Below, piece after piece: positions 12,557 to 23,600 of a stretch of DNA of 64,000 nucleotides (position 1 is its first letter; the number at the start of each line of letters is the position of its first letter). The notes under the pieces are model-generated. The model did not search any database and was not told the origin of the DNA. It saw only the letters and a list, made by a program, of their open reading frames with translations. Location of the stretch: the NCBI GenBank assembly GCA_947311845.1, contig CAMZMU010000034.1, positions 89,842,723-89,906,722 on the forward strand, read 5' to 3'. The position numbers and the translations under genes were made by a program. The stretch comes from Poa pratensis (Eukaryota; Streptophyta; Magnoliopsida; Poales; Poaceae).

Positions 12557-12763
12557 CCCTTTTGGTCTTTTTATCCCACCCATATACCATATTTCAGTCT
12601 TTGCTAGTTACAACATATCTTCATCGAACCATATATAATAGTGACGTAGTAACAACCATAGCAACCAACTAGAAGAGGAGATGATATAGCGAAAAAGTAG
12701 CAGATTTTTTTTTTTTTTTGAGATTGAAAAAGTAGCAGATGTGTCTACAAAACAAAAGGCTGG

Positions 12764-13091
12764 GGCAGCGGAAGAAAGACAAGTAACTATGAACCATAGA
12801 GTTTTATGATTTGTCTTATAGTTTTTTGAATTTTGATGTGTCTTATAGTAATAGTAGATAAGAATAGGAGACATCCTGGGAATTCGACAGGAAAAGCTAG
12901 AGAACGATATCGTTCCGGTGCTCCCACGGCAGCGGAAGAAAGACAAGTAACTATGAACCATAGAGTTTTATGATTTGTCTTATAGTTTTTTGAATTTTGA
13001 TGTGTCTTATAGTAATAGTAGATAAGAATAGGAGACATCCTGGGAATTCGACAGGAAAAGCTAGAGAACGATATCGTTCCGGTGCTCCCAC
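12764..13091. repeat. Perfect 164-bp tandem duplication
   Basis: The segments 12764-12927 and 12928-13091 appear identical by direct reading, beginning GGCAGCGGAAGAAAGAC and ending GTTCCGGTGCTCCCAC. They lie inside copy C, whose homologous sequence in A and B is single. Perfect identity suggests a recent event or an assembly artefact. Confidence 0.95.
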
Positions 13092-13359
13092 CTCTTGCCT
13101 CTCCTGCCATGGAACGCCTACACCTTTATTTTTGATGACCGACCTCAGCTTCTCCTTCTGTGGTCATCCCCTTTCTTCTGCGGCCAAGCATGCAAGGCCT
13201 TCGATTTTCTTATCGAGATGCCCTTTATTTCTCCAAATGGTCATATCCCCTCCCCGGAACCACTACTGCAACTAGGAAAGGTAGATCTTGCTAAGTTCGA
13301 GGATGAGCTTTAGCTGTCTGCCCCGCGGAAAATATTAATTTGAGCACATTGGGTACTAA

Positions 13360-13776
13360 GAGCATCTCCAATCACGGTTCTCAAACTGGCATCTTTCTGT
13401 TCAGGCGTGGTTTTATTTGTGCGGACTTACGGCACACCTTAAACTCACCCTATATGTGGGGAAATTTGGGGTAGGATTAGCCTGTCCGGACATGTCCGGG
13501 CTGTCCGCTTGGACCAGCTTTTTCATTTCTTTTCCTTTCATTTGTTTTTCATTTATCGTTGTATCTCCTTCTCCATCAATCACACGCAAGTAAACCCAAC
13601 AATTTAGTGTGACATTTGGGGACAGCGGTTATAAGAGGACAATTTTGAAAGCTGTCCGCGGACACGTCCCCGGACTGTTTGAGGGCGGATTTGGAGAGGA
13701 CAATTTTGAAAGCTGTTCGCGGACACGTCCCCGGACTGTTTGAGGGCGGATTTGGAGGAGCCGGTTGAAGATGCTC
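13360..13776. mobile_element. PIF/Harbinger-like MITE (GAGCATCTCCAA ends)
   Basis: Inverted ends are GAGCATCTCCAATCACGG and, at the right, CCGGTTGAAGATGCTC, flanked by the 3-bp duplication TAA (13357-13359, 13777-13779). An internal 61-bp direct repeat (starting 13637 and 13698) is almost identical. No coding capacity. The same kind of end is seen at 45907-46806 and, truncated, at 42574. Confidence 0.8.
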
Positions 13777-14114
13777 TAACCCTGCTATCCTCAGCGGGTA
13801 GTTTTTTATTAGGCTATAAGCCCACACTACAGATCATCTACTACTTAGCAAAACGTCAGATTAATCGCAAGATTCCATGGATTGTGAATTATTTGCATTT
13901 GCTAGTTGCAGTAGTGGTTCCAGGGAGGGGATATGACCATTTGGAGAAATAAAGGGCATAGCAGATGGACAGTACACAAATCCTATTTTCCACTGCTTCA
14001 TAGTTCTGGGGTTCATCCGAAATACAAGGAAAACAATCTCAAAACACTACAAAAAGAACTACGGAAAAACACATGAACAAATTACGAATAAGCGCACGAA
14101 CAAATCATGAATAA

Positions 14115-14260
14115 TTCGCAAAGATCAGGCATCCATCCATTCACGAAGAGCTCGATTCAGTTCAGTTCACAAATGTATACCCGTCTCTTTATGTACATCA
14201 CCAACTACCACACAGAGGAGCTAGCAGTACAATACTAACTTGCAGTATACCATACCTAGT
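14115..14260. repeat. Local repeat unit, stub D
   Basis: The stretch repeats the first 115 bp or so of copy A (gaagagctcgattcagttcag, then the 'cacagagga' and 'gcagtataccatacc' blocks) and then stops at the C-rich 3' flank of the RING/vWA gene. The repeat array therefore reaches to within 300 bp of the gene's stop codon. Confidence 0.75.
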
Positions 14261-14550
14261 AACCAAACACAACACCCTCTCTTGCCCATTTCCGCAACTT
14301 ATACCAACCTCCCCCTCTCTAACCCACTACAGTACAGAATTACCTCAACACTCTCTCCATTTACCCCCACCACCACTACCAACCCCCAAAATAAATTTAC
14401 ATCTCCTTATACCACACCATTTGTACCACCCCCAATCTCATCCCCTCCCCCTCCACAAAAACCAAGAATCAAACTGACTGACACCACTACTGCTTCCATA
14501 GAATCTAAATTTACCTAAAAATCCTTATTGGCATCACCGTGGTTTTGTAC
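14261..14550 (-). other. Probable 3' untranslated/flanking region of the RING/vWA gene
   Basis: The interval follows the stop codon of the minus-strand gene. Its plus strand is almost free of G from about 14262 to 14470 (C/A/T only, many CCACC and CCCCT runs), so a transcript from the minus strand would be nearly C-free and GU-rich. GU-rich 3' ends fit plant polyadenylation regions, but I cannot fix the cleavage site. Confidence 0.45.
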
Positions 14551-16524
14551 CTACCTAGGCTGCGGGCGCGCCGGGAACGATTTGGCGTGCCTCATCTGCG
14601 GGGTTTGCCGCGCGGTCGACGAGCGGGTCAACGTCTGGGAGCGCAGCACCATGTCGACCATGGACGTCGTCTGGTAGGCCTGGATGAGGCTCTCCCTGTC
14701 GGTGGAGTCGCCGCGGGCGGTCGCCCTCTGCCACGAGTGCGAGCTCAGGCCCGACAGGACGTAAGCCCGGCCGGACGCCTCGTACCTCTGCCGGTTCGCC
14801 ATCCTCTCCTGCATCTCCTTCAGCTCGGCGTCCAGTGACTGGCATAGCCTGTCACCGGACTGCCCTGACGCTGACGCCATGATCATTCTCCGGCAGTCCT
14901 CAAGCAACGACACGGCGTGTGCCAGGTCACCCCGCTCGGCGGAGAACCTTGCCGCAGCCATCACCTCTGCTGCGTGAAGGCGGTTCTTCTGGCGGTCCAC
15001 CTGGATCGACACGGTCTGTACCGAGACGAACGCCGGCCTGGAGATTTTCACCTGCACCTCAGCCATGTTGATGGTCTCCTTCATCAGTGGATCTTTGTAC
15101 ACACAGCCGACTTTGAGGAGTGTCGTTTCGTCGCCACAGCCCTTGGGAACGTTGATAGACATAAGGAAATCCCTCTCCTCTTCAGCATACAGGTCACCAA
15201 CATCAATGGACCCGTTCCTCTTGTCATCTGTGATCCTGCTAGAGTAGCTGCCTGATCTGATGCTGCCAAAGTGCATATCAGGGTGGAGGCTCTCCACCTT
15301 TACACGCAAATCCTGTGCAACGACACTCAGAAGTCCACCAATGCACTGGGCAAATGCATCTTGGATGGTAGCCTCAGTCTCTATGAACGAAAAAGTCCCA
15401 CCAGAGGTTTGTGAGATCGAATGGAGTGCAGCTGCATCATGGTCAGCGCCGAACCCAAAGACATGAACTGGTACCTGCTGGCTACCATTAGTCGATGGCA
15501 AGAGCGCACAATACTCCGCTGCTGCTTTCTGTGCGCCGGCGGTCGTCGAACCTGCATATACTTTCTGTGCACCGGCAGTTGGCGAGCCTGCGTACGCTTT
15601 GTGTGCACCGGTAGTTGGTGAGACTGTATATGTGTCTTGCCCGTCTGATAAAAGGATGATGCTGCAGACTGGATTCTTGGCCTGCCGTTCTTCGATCACT
15701 TTGGACCCTTTCCTCAGACCCTCAGCAATATTAGTCCCACCATTTGATGTCAGAGAATTGACTGCTTGCAAGCTTTGCTGGCGACCAGATTCGGTCATCC
15801 GACGTAGAGGGAAGAGCCTGCGTGCAGATGATGAGAAGGCGATGACAGAAAGGCGGTCTGAGGAGCCAAGGTTCTGAATGACAAACCCCATGGCCCTCTT
15901 CAGCAATGCCAGTTTGGTACCAGCCATGCTGCCGCTGACATCAAGCACTGTGATAAGATCAATTGGGGCTCTACCCATGTTCGGGCCATTGTCACCTCCA
16001 AGACTGCCAGGTTTGAGCAGGTTCTGAGCAAGAGGTGCCTTTAGATGAATTAGAACAGTGAAGTTCCTTTCTGAAGTACTTTCTGGTATTTCAGTGAACT
16101 CCGGATATGTCTCTATCTCTACTGTTCTTGAACATCCCTGTTGATGGCCCTCAGCTGCATCAGATAAGTCCAAGGGTTCATCATCGTTGAAAATACTCCG
16201 GTCGGTGTCAGGCAACAAACAAGTCACATGGTGAAGGCGGCCAGAGGAACGGGCACGAGGGAGTGGTCGCAATAGCGTCATGTGGCCACCATTTTGGTGC
16301 CCATTAACAGGACTTATCCTTGCACTTCCTTGAGGGATTTCAGCAGACAAGGGACCACGAAATGGAAGTTCCTTCCATTCGGTGCGGCAAACTGGGCAAT
16401 TGTTGCTTCCGTGCTTAACATTTGCAGCTATACAGTGGAAGTGAAAGGTATGCGAGCACTCTGCTGTGAATAGAGCATGACCCTGACCAGGTTTCATTAT
16501 GGTCAAGCATATTGCACATGTTTT
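14551..16524 (-). CDS. RING-H2/vWA E3 ubiquitin ligase, WAV3/EDA40-like, exon 2
   Basis: Second and main coding exon of a WAV3-type protein, 657 codons plus stop. With exon 1 the predicted protein is about 761 residues, which is in line with this family. Numbering from the exon 1 ATG, a RING-H2 finger spans C107, C110, C127, H129, H132, C135, C147 and C150. A von Willebrand A domain follows at about 292-484 with a MIDAS set: DVSGSM (299-304), the Thr of GGTNIAEG (about 368) and the Asp of LLSDGQD (about 398). A Ser/Arg-rich C-terminal tail follows. Known members (Arabidopsis WAV3, WAVH1, WAVH2, EDA40) are ubiquitin ligases affecting root gravitropism. The role here is inferred from family. 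The exon begins at a TGTGCAG acceptor (AG at 16526-16525); the ATG at 16554 is intronic. Oddity: a 12-residue repeat of the TAGAQKVYAGST type is present about three times (15510-15620) inside the vWA domain. The gene appears intact. Confidence 0.95.
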   Translation of the reverse strand, partial: KTCAICLTIMKPGQGHALFTAECSHTFHFHCIAANVKHGSNNCPVCRTEWKELPFRGPLSAEIPQGSARISPVNGHQNGGHMTLLRPLPRARSSGRLHHVTCLLPDTDRSIFNDDEPLDLSDAAEGHQQGCSRTVEIETYPEFTEIPESTSERNFTVLIHLKAPLAQNLLKPGSLGGDNGPNMGRAPIDLITVLDVSGSMAGTKLALLKRAMGFVIQNLGSSDRLSVIAFSSSARRLFPLRRMTESGRQQSLQAVNSLTSNGGTNIAEGLRKGSKVIEERQAKNPVCSIILLSDGQDTYTVSPTTGAHKAYAGSPTAGAQKVYAGSTTAGAQKAAAEYCALLPSTNGSQQVPVHVFGFGADHDAAALHSISQTSGGTFSFIETEATIQDAFAQCIGGLLSVVAQDLRVKVESLHPDMHFGSIRSGSYSSRITDDKRNGSIDVGDLYAEEERDFLMSINVPKGCGDETTLLKVGCVYKDPLMKETINMAEVQVKISRPAFVSVQTVSIQVDRQKNRLHAAEVMAAARFSAERGDLAHAVSLLEDCRRMIMASASGQSGDRLCQSLDAELKEMQERMANRQRYEASGRAYVLSGLSSHSWQRATARGDSTDRESLIQAYQTTSMVDMVLRSQTLTRSSTARQTPQMRHAKSFPARPQPR

Positions 16525-18745
16525 CTGCACACAAAAAAAGTATGAGGACATCAAAAGATTAATATAGGGACATTAAACGGTGGTCAAAATATGAATCCGG
16601 GAAGGCATTTTTCGCGGTATATAATAGTATCAGATGATGGCGCAAACAGGAGTAAAGAAGACCAAATAAACATTTTAATAGTAAATGCACAGACCATGAA
16701 GATGAAGTTATCATAGATAGTTCAGCTGCAATGAACAAGTCATGGATTGCTTAATACATAAAGAAATCTATCAGTATTGTCAAACACCCTCTAAAAGTCT
16801 TTGCCAAATGGCACGGTTTGAAAGCGTCAGGCTTCCATTATAAACCTTGTTCAGGCGCCGCACTTTCAGACTTCCAGTTTAGAAGACAAACTTGCGCAAG
16901 ATATCGGTAGTCATGTGGCAAGCGAAGCGCATGGTCAATCTAATTTACAATGGGAAGTAATCTTTAATATTTTGATTTTTTGAGTGATGTAGGTGCCTTA
17001 ATTTGAATAATTCATTGCTGACCAACCAATAAACCTCATCCTGTTAGACCATAAGATCAAAGAGCTGACCTTCCCCAAAAAACATTTCAAAAACCCAAAA
17101 CCAACTGTGTCCACGTGTCTGCTTAAAACCCTTACATGCTGCCGGTGCTTTAAAATAACCAGGGATGCTGCGATTTAACAATTACGAATGGGCATGATCT
17201 GATACTAATTACCATTCCAATTATATGGCCTATGGCTGCCCGAAAACGAGATGCTGGTGTGCTCTCAAGTCATGTGGCAAGACAAACTGACGGTAAAGCT
17301 AGTTTACAAAGACAAGTGGTAATCTTGAACATTTTGAGTGATGTATGATGCCTTAGTTTGAATAATTCATCGCTGACTAACAAATACACCTCACCCAGTA
17401 TGACCAGAATATCAAGGGGCCGCCTTCCCGCCTGCATTCCAAATCCCCGTGCTTACCGCGCCGCGGGAAATGTTCAGCATGCCATTACACGCCGCCGAAG
17501 CAGAAACGTAGGTAGGATGCTGCAATTTCAACACTTGCAAATGAATGGGCATGATCTAATATACTAAATTTATTCTCCAATTCTGGCCCCTGGGCGTCCT
17601 GAAGCGGGTGGTGGTGGGCTCTCTGATATGGCAAGGCAAAGCCTACGGTCAAACTACTAAGTTACAAAGTCAAGTAGTAATACTTTCTAGATAAGAGTAA
17701 TCTTTTAACATTTGGAGTGGTGTGGATGCCTTAGTTTGGAATAATTCTCCACGAACTAACCACTACGCACCTCACCCTACATAACCAGAAGATCAAAGGG
17801 GGTAAAGGGCTGACCTCCCACATACATTTCAAAGCTCAATCCAAACAGCGGCAGCGTGCCAGTTTAGCAACACCGTTTACAAGCCGCTGACGCCTAGGAT
17901 GACAATCCTAGCATACATTTCAAATATTTAGTTACTAGTAGCAATCAATTTAACAATTGTAGCTGGGCATCATCTGAATACTAGCGACAGATGGTGGTGC
18001 GCTTCCTGTTCAGGAACCCAATACCCCCCGGACTGGGATTCGGTGACTGGCCAGAGGCCAGTCACGTCGTAACTGGAGGCTTGCATCCACCATTCAATTT
18101 CCATCTAACGGTTTAGATTCACCCAAAAGTTGAAGTCAAAATTCAAACATTTTAGAAAAATTTGAAAAAAGATATGAAAGGATACAAGAAGGGATCTGGG
18201 AACAGTAGCAGGCGGCTGTTTCTGAAAAGGATGCTAGCCATGGCTAAGCTATGCCGGCTGCCCCCTCTTTATGCGTCCACGAAAAGAAGTGAAGTGAGAT
18301 GAATGAGACTAGAGAGGCTATCTATCTAGGAGGAAAAGGTGAGTGATGAAGGAAAAGTGGTGTGGACTATGGCTGGGTGTGACAGGAGGAGGAGGACCCC
18401 ATGGCGAAAGAAAGACAAACTCCCCCACTTCCATGATGATATTCCTCCACCACCATTGCCCCCATCTCTCCTCCCTGCGTCTCCTTTTTCACCCTGTGGC
18501 TCCGTGTATGTGATGAGAGAAAGCTAGTTGCGTGCATCATTGGAAGCAAAAGAGCAGCGTCACAGGTGTACAACCTGAATCGAAGCTTTGCTTGCAATAT
18601 ACCCTAGTTAATTTGGAACTTAAACTTTGTGGGGGCAGATTAAAGCTTAATTAAGAAAATACAGGTAAAATCAAGAAAACATTATTCTGCGGATGGATCT
18701 TGGCAAGCTGTTCTTTGAATGCTACCGGAGAGATGATAGTTGTAC
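16525..18745 (-). other. Intron 1 of the RING/vWA gene
   Basis: The boundaries are canonical: donor AAG|GTACAA (GT at 18745-18744) and acceptor TTTGTGTGCAG|AAAACA, phase 0. The 2.2-kb intron contains a diverged three-fold tandem repeat (about 16885-18010) and, near 18020-18060, a short stretch (GGACTGGGATTCGGTGAC, then a GGCCAGAGGCC palindrome) resembling one end of the Mutator-type MITE at 35117. A potential ORF on the plus strand is not credible. Confidence 0.85.
16885..18010. repeat. Degenerate ~355-bp tandem repeat, 3 copies, intronic
   Basis: Corresponding landmarks recur with a spacing of 350-360 bp: 'gtcatgtggcaag' at 16910 and 17269 with a variant at 17623, and 'tgccttagtttgaataatt' blocks near 16992, 17350 and 17730. 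Others are 'ccagaatatcaa/ccataagatcaa/ccagaagatcaaa' and 'gggcatgatctgata'. Identity is low (many indels), so the array is old. No coding sequence. Confidence 0.85.
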
Positions 18746-19057
18746 CTTGAAGGACTTGCTGCCGGATTTAGAGAGGCGGAGGCCGCCGGAGGTGGGCGTC
18801 GGGGTTGTCGGCATGAGCGCGCCGGGGGCCCTGGCGCTTCCCTGGTCCGCTGTGGGGGTGGTATTGGTGCTGGTGGCGGCGGAGGTCGACGAGGAGGCCG
18901 CCGGCGACACGAGCGCGGCCGTGGAAGAGCCCGTGGACGGCGGGCCGCCGTCGTCGTCCAGCGTCCGCGGCACGTACACGCAGAGATTCAACCCCAGCGA
19001 CATCTTGGCCTTCCTCCATCTGCTCTCCATCCGCGTGAACCCAACCACTGCTTCCAC
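18746..19057 (-). CDS. RING-H2/vWA E3 ubiquitin ligase, WAV3/EDA40-like, exon 1
   Basis: First coding exon, 104 codons. It starts MEAVVGFTRMESRWRKAKM; the second Met (codon at 19030, MESRWRKAKM) is an equally plausible start and matches the usual family opening better. It continues with SLGLNLCVYVPRTLDDD, typical of the N-terminus of grass WAV3-like proteins. An Ala/Ser/Thr-rich low-complexity linker follows, then PTTPTPTSGGLRLSKSGSKS, the conserved segment that in relatives lies directly before the RING finger. A GT donor follows the AAG codon at 18746-18748 and joins in phase 0 to exon 2, whose first residues are KTCAICL. The downstream residues in the open frame (to 18722) are intronic. 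Confidence 0.9.
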
Positions 19058-20040
19058 TAGTTGAGCAGCTCAACTTGAGCTGAGCACAGAGAGCTGAGGA
19101 ACTGTACTTGTAGAGTTGTAGGTAGGTGGGTGGGTGAGTAAGTGAGGTCAGAGCCTCAGAGGCGGGGCTGGCGGCTCTTTTGCTCCGTCGGGTTGCTGGC
19201 CGGAGTGGAAGCCATGGACTTTGTGGAACAGAGCAACCAAAGAAATGGAGGTGAGGTGAGCTAGGCTTGGAATCTGAGACAGGAGGTTAAAAGAAGAAGA
19301 TTGTGCAAGAAAGAGAGCGAAAGAGGGCGGATGGGTATTTGACCTCAGGCAGCCATGCCAAGGCAGAGAGAGAAAGAGACTGTTTAGAGAGATGCAGAGG
19401 AGGGAGGAGAGAGGTGTGAGAGAGGGAGGGAGCAGCCTTTTAAGAAAGAGGAGGAAAAGGCAGGGGCACCCGGCACAGTCCACAGGGCAGCGACGAAAAA
19501 AAGCTGGAAAGCGGGGAATGATGGCGAGGAGTGAGTGAGTGAGCTCTGCTCGGCTCAGGTCGTCGATGGTGTCTTGGTGGTGGTGGTGGCGCACAGTGGC
19601 GGGCGAGTGATGCGAACGGACGGCTCGAGGAAGACGACGAGGCGGTCCGTGTTTAACCCCTTGGCCTCTGCTCTACGCGACACGACATGTTCGCCCGGCC
19701 TCTCGTTTTCCTTGGCAGGCTGGGCAGTTTATTCTGTCAAATTAATTTTGTTCTGATATGTATTGTTTCTTTCTTTTCTTTCATTTAAGGGACGATGATT
19801 TCTTTTATTTTTATTTTCTGGTTTGGTGATGCGGTTCCATGTTTCCTGTGTAATTGCCGGTGGTTCTGTTTTTTTTTTTTTTTTTGACTTTGCCGGTGGT
19901 TCTGTTTTGGAGTCACGGGCTTCCTCGTGTCGCCGTTGATAGGCACGGGCATAACTAACTATATAAAATGAGTGCAGATTCTCGCTCTCTCCGCGCCAAG
20001 TCACTGTAGCTTACTGTAGATTACTGTTCAGTTCTACAGT
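19058..20040 (-). promoter_or_regulatory. 5' UTR and promoter region of the RING/vWA gene
   Basis: The kilobase upstream of the minus-strand start contains a long purine-rich tract on the plus strand (about 19350-19440, GAGAGA-type), so the transcript leader is CT-rich. This is common in plant 5' leaders and is a potential GAGA-binding (BBR/BPC) site. I see no confident TATA box or transcription start. Near 20008-20045 there are repeats of ACTGTAG/ACTGTTCA. Confidence 0.4.
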
Positions 20041-20690
20041 GTTCAACAGTAAGAGGTGGGCCCCACACGTCAGCGACACAGCGGGCTGCGGATTTTTGCG
20101 AAGAAGCACGCGAGGGGGCGAAATTTCCATACTCTTCTCAGAAAATTCCGCTCCAGGGACCTGTTTGCAATTACGGGAAAGTTCGGGTTGTTTTTTGTAA
20201 AACCATCACAAACCCCCACCTTCCTCCTCCGCGGCCACACGCCGCCACCGCCGCCGCCGCGCGTCCTCGCCGCTCCTGCCCTCCCCGTCCACATCCACGC
20301 CCATGGCCGTCTTCGCCGTCGCCGCCTACCCCTCCTCGCCGCATCTCGCGTCCCGGAGCGCCGCGGAGTCGCCGGAATCGCCGCGGACGCGCCCGCGGCC
20401 CGCCGCCGCTTCCGCACGCCGACCCGGCCGCTCCGGCGACCAAATAAGAGCGGCGCCGCCCGCTGCGGGTTCCCCGCGACGACGCGAACCCGATGCAACC
20501 GCTCCCAGGTCCTGCATCGCCGTGAGTCGTCGCCGGCGGCGCGGTCGCCGCCGCGCCAGTGCGCTGCCACATCCCGGCCCCCGTCCACGGGTGACGTCAT
20601 GCTGACGTCCCCGCGGGCCTGGGATGGCTAGGTGGGCCGCTGCTGGGCCTCGCCGGCGTGCGCGGCTCGCTTGGCCCGTTTTTTTTTCTC
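20041..20690 (+). other. GC-rich exon-like block, possible gene fragment
   Basis: A C-rich leader (CCACCGCCGCCGCC near 20240) is followed by an ATG at 20303 in a good context and 100 codons of Ala/Arg/Ser/Pro-rich sequence (MAVFAVAAYPSSPHLASRSA). This could be the start of an organelle-targeted protein. The frame stops at 20605 and is followed by A-tracts, with no further exon. Equally open frames run on the minus strand, so composition alone could explain it. It may be a first exon captured by the Helitron-like element to its right, or simply GC-rich DNA. Confidence 0.25.
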
Positions 20691-23600
20691 CTCTTTTTTC
20701 TATTTTCCTTTTCCCACAAACAAAAAAAAAACTATTACACCTATTCAAATACAAAAAAAAACAGATATATCCCGTGTTTTCGTTCTGCAAGCTCATTTCA
20801 GAAACAAATAAATTTACTGCTTATTTGTAGTACTTAGTTCCAATAAAAAAAATGAATTGCTACTTACTTCCAGATAATTTGGAATACATCAAAATTCGCG
20901 AAGAAAAAAAAAGAAATACATTTGAACATTTTAAATTGACCACGATATTAGACGTATTACTTATTTGTGCTACTTATTTGCAAAAAAAAAAAAAAGAGGA
21001 AAGCTACTTACTTGCAAACGAATTTGGCTACATCAAAAATTCACGGAAAACAGATCAAAAAAAAAAAACAGATTCGAACATCTTTTATTTATTTTTTCCC
21101 TCTTTTTTTTCCCTACTTTCCTTTTCCCACAAAGAAAGAAAAAAAAACTGTTACACCTATTCAAATACAAAAAAATGGCAGATATTTCCTGTATTTCCGT
21201 CTGCAAATTCATTTCAATAAAACAAAAAAAAAATTACTTATTTGTAGTACTTAGTTCCAAGAAAAACAAAAGTTCCAAGAAAAACAAAATGGAATGCTAC
21301 TTGCTTCAAAAAAAATTGGAACACATCGAAATTCGCGAAAGAAATGAAACACATTTGCACATTTAAAATTTCCCACGAGATTAAATGTATTACTTGCCGG
21401 CCTACTACGTCGGTTTTTTTTCTGAGATTTAAAAAAAAAACAGTGTATTCCAAATACATAGTATTTACATATGTCACGAAATACAACTCCAATGGCAAAA
21501 AACAAATAGCCATTTCAAATGTTTTGGAACTTTCTTCACTATTTCAAATCTTATTTCCAACTGAATAAAAATAAATCAAATTACAGAGTTCAGAAAAAAA
21601 ATGATTAAAAAAAATATTCAACCACTTCACAACTTATTCCATCATTTCAAACAGATTAATTCCATCAAACTACAATTTTTTTTAAATGATTCAAACAATT
21701 TAAAACAGTTCACACCTTATTACACCATTCAAAAAAAAACGCGATAATTTAACTAAACTGCCTCTAAATATGCGCACAAACAACTAAATTCATTCATTCA
21801 AATTATTAAAATTTGCCTACACCAAAAAACACAGTGTTAGATTACTATGTTTGCAGACATGTCCAACTTGCATATTTCAAAAATGTTAATTTGTGTGGCC
21901 TTCATTATTACTGAACCACCACTGCTCTAAAACAATATTGGATTTTCACTTTGAATTGTGCTAATCTAAAAAAAATTGTCCAACTGTTTTAGAAAACCGA
22001 TAGCAGTCAAGAAACAATATATCTCATATTTAGATGGGCTTACAAATATCAACATAAATAATCCACACATGTAAATACTGAGGTATAAATAATTTTAAAA
22101 ACTTCACATATACTGCCTTACGGTGTTTAGACAATTTTGCAGAACTACTGCATGCTGCCAAAGCAATAACCCCCACAAAAAAATCAAAAAAAAAAATCAT
22201 CAAAACAGTCACAACAAAATAAAATGCTGACTATTTCTAAAATATTACTAAATTTCAAAATTGAATATTCTAAACATATAATTACCCATTTATATGATGG
22301 GCTTTCATACGATAGGAATAAATATACCAAAATAAAATAGTACGAACGGAAATATTTAGAAATAGCTGTTCTAGAAATATTTTCCATAACAACATATTTT
22401 ATTACAACCAAACGCAGCTATATCCACCAGCAATAATTGAAAAAATTCATCAAAACAATCACAAAAAAAATATGCTGACTAATTACAAAATATGACCGAA
22501 TTTATGCCTCGCAAATCCACCAAGGGCATTTCACAAACCAAAAATGATTCGAGCCTAGAAAACACCCTGACTTGAACAATTTTCAAAATCTGAACAACAA
22601 CCATATCTCAGCACTCCAACAAAAATTATAAATTTGAACATATCAAAATTTCATACGACTTTCAAACCTAATCATTTCGTAAACACTGAAAGAATTCAAA
22701 TTTGAATACAATCTAGGTTGCACATATTCTAAAACTCTATTTGACCACAAACATCACAAAAAAAAATGATAACAAATTCTGCAAAATGAAATAAAATTTA
22801 TACACCTAAATTTGGTAAAAAAAAATAGCGCACTTCTATATACACTTGCTCCTATATATATAGCTTAATTTCAAAAAAAAAAAAAAACTCTAGCTATGGA
22901 ATCCAATTCAATAGATGTGCATTTCCACCCATTATGAACTTTAAGTAAAATATTGGCAGCAAACTAAATTAACCTCCTCTTAATATGAAATTCAGATGCA
23001 ATTCTTCAAATTATATATTCACTTTACTATATGCTCATACGGTTCACATCTTCTGATTGCGAATCTAAATTAATTATTTAGACCAACATACAAACATAAT
23101 GAAACATTAAAGTTTGCCAACTATTCGAAATTACCGTACCATTTCAAAATTTTAAAATTGGTCACCATTTTTACATAACTCAGATACATTTTTTTAGTTA
23201 CATTTAAAAATTCATGCCAACAAAGAAACGTATTTAAATACTTCCATTTGCTATATATTTGGATATTCTCTAAACTATATAACAAATGCCCATAAAAACC
23301 AACACTAACCATCTATGGCAAAACACAAAACATATTTACAAATTCAAAATAGTCAATATTTAGATGCAATATAAATGAACTTTTCCGAATTGTAGACTCG
23401 AATTCAAAAAAAAAATGCATTACTACTAACAATGTACTTACATTAAATATTACTTGGAAGATAGAAGTATATTTGCATATTACAACTTCCTACAATATTA
23501 AAGGTACTACAGAATATATCTACATGCTCACAAAAAAAAAACTTATTAATGCCAAAATACGAACTTATTTACACATTTCAAAATTAAAAAAAAATCACAC

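Larger units (their letters stand above)
11395..14110. repeat. Local repeat unit, copy C (interrupted)
   Basis: Third copy of the unit, starting inside the sequence that corresponds to about position 223 of copy A ('cacatgttctgctcatgttgac'). It contains a non-LTR insertion (11551-12556), a perfect 164-bp tandem duplication (12764-13091) and a PIF-type MITE (13360-13776). At 13184-13200 it retains the unoccupied target of the CACTA element of copy A. Confidence 0.7.

Noticed and set aside
16525..16554. ATG at 16554 as start of the RING/vWA protein
   Set aside because: The codons before KTCAICL are intronic; a consensus acceptor lies directly before them, and a matching exon 1 with the conserved family N-terminus is at 18746-19057.
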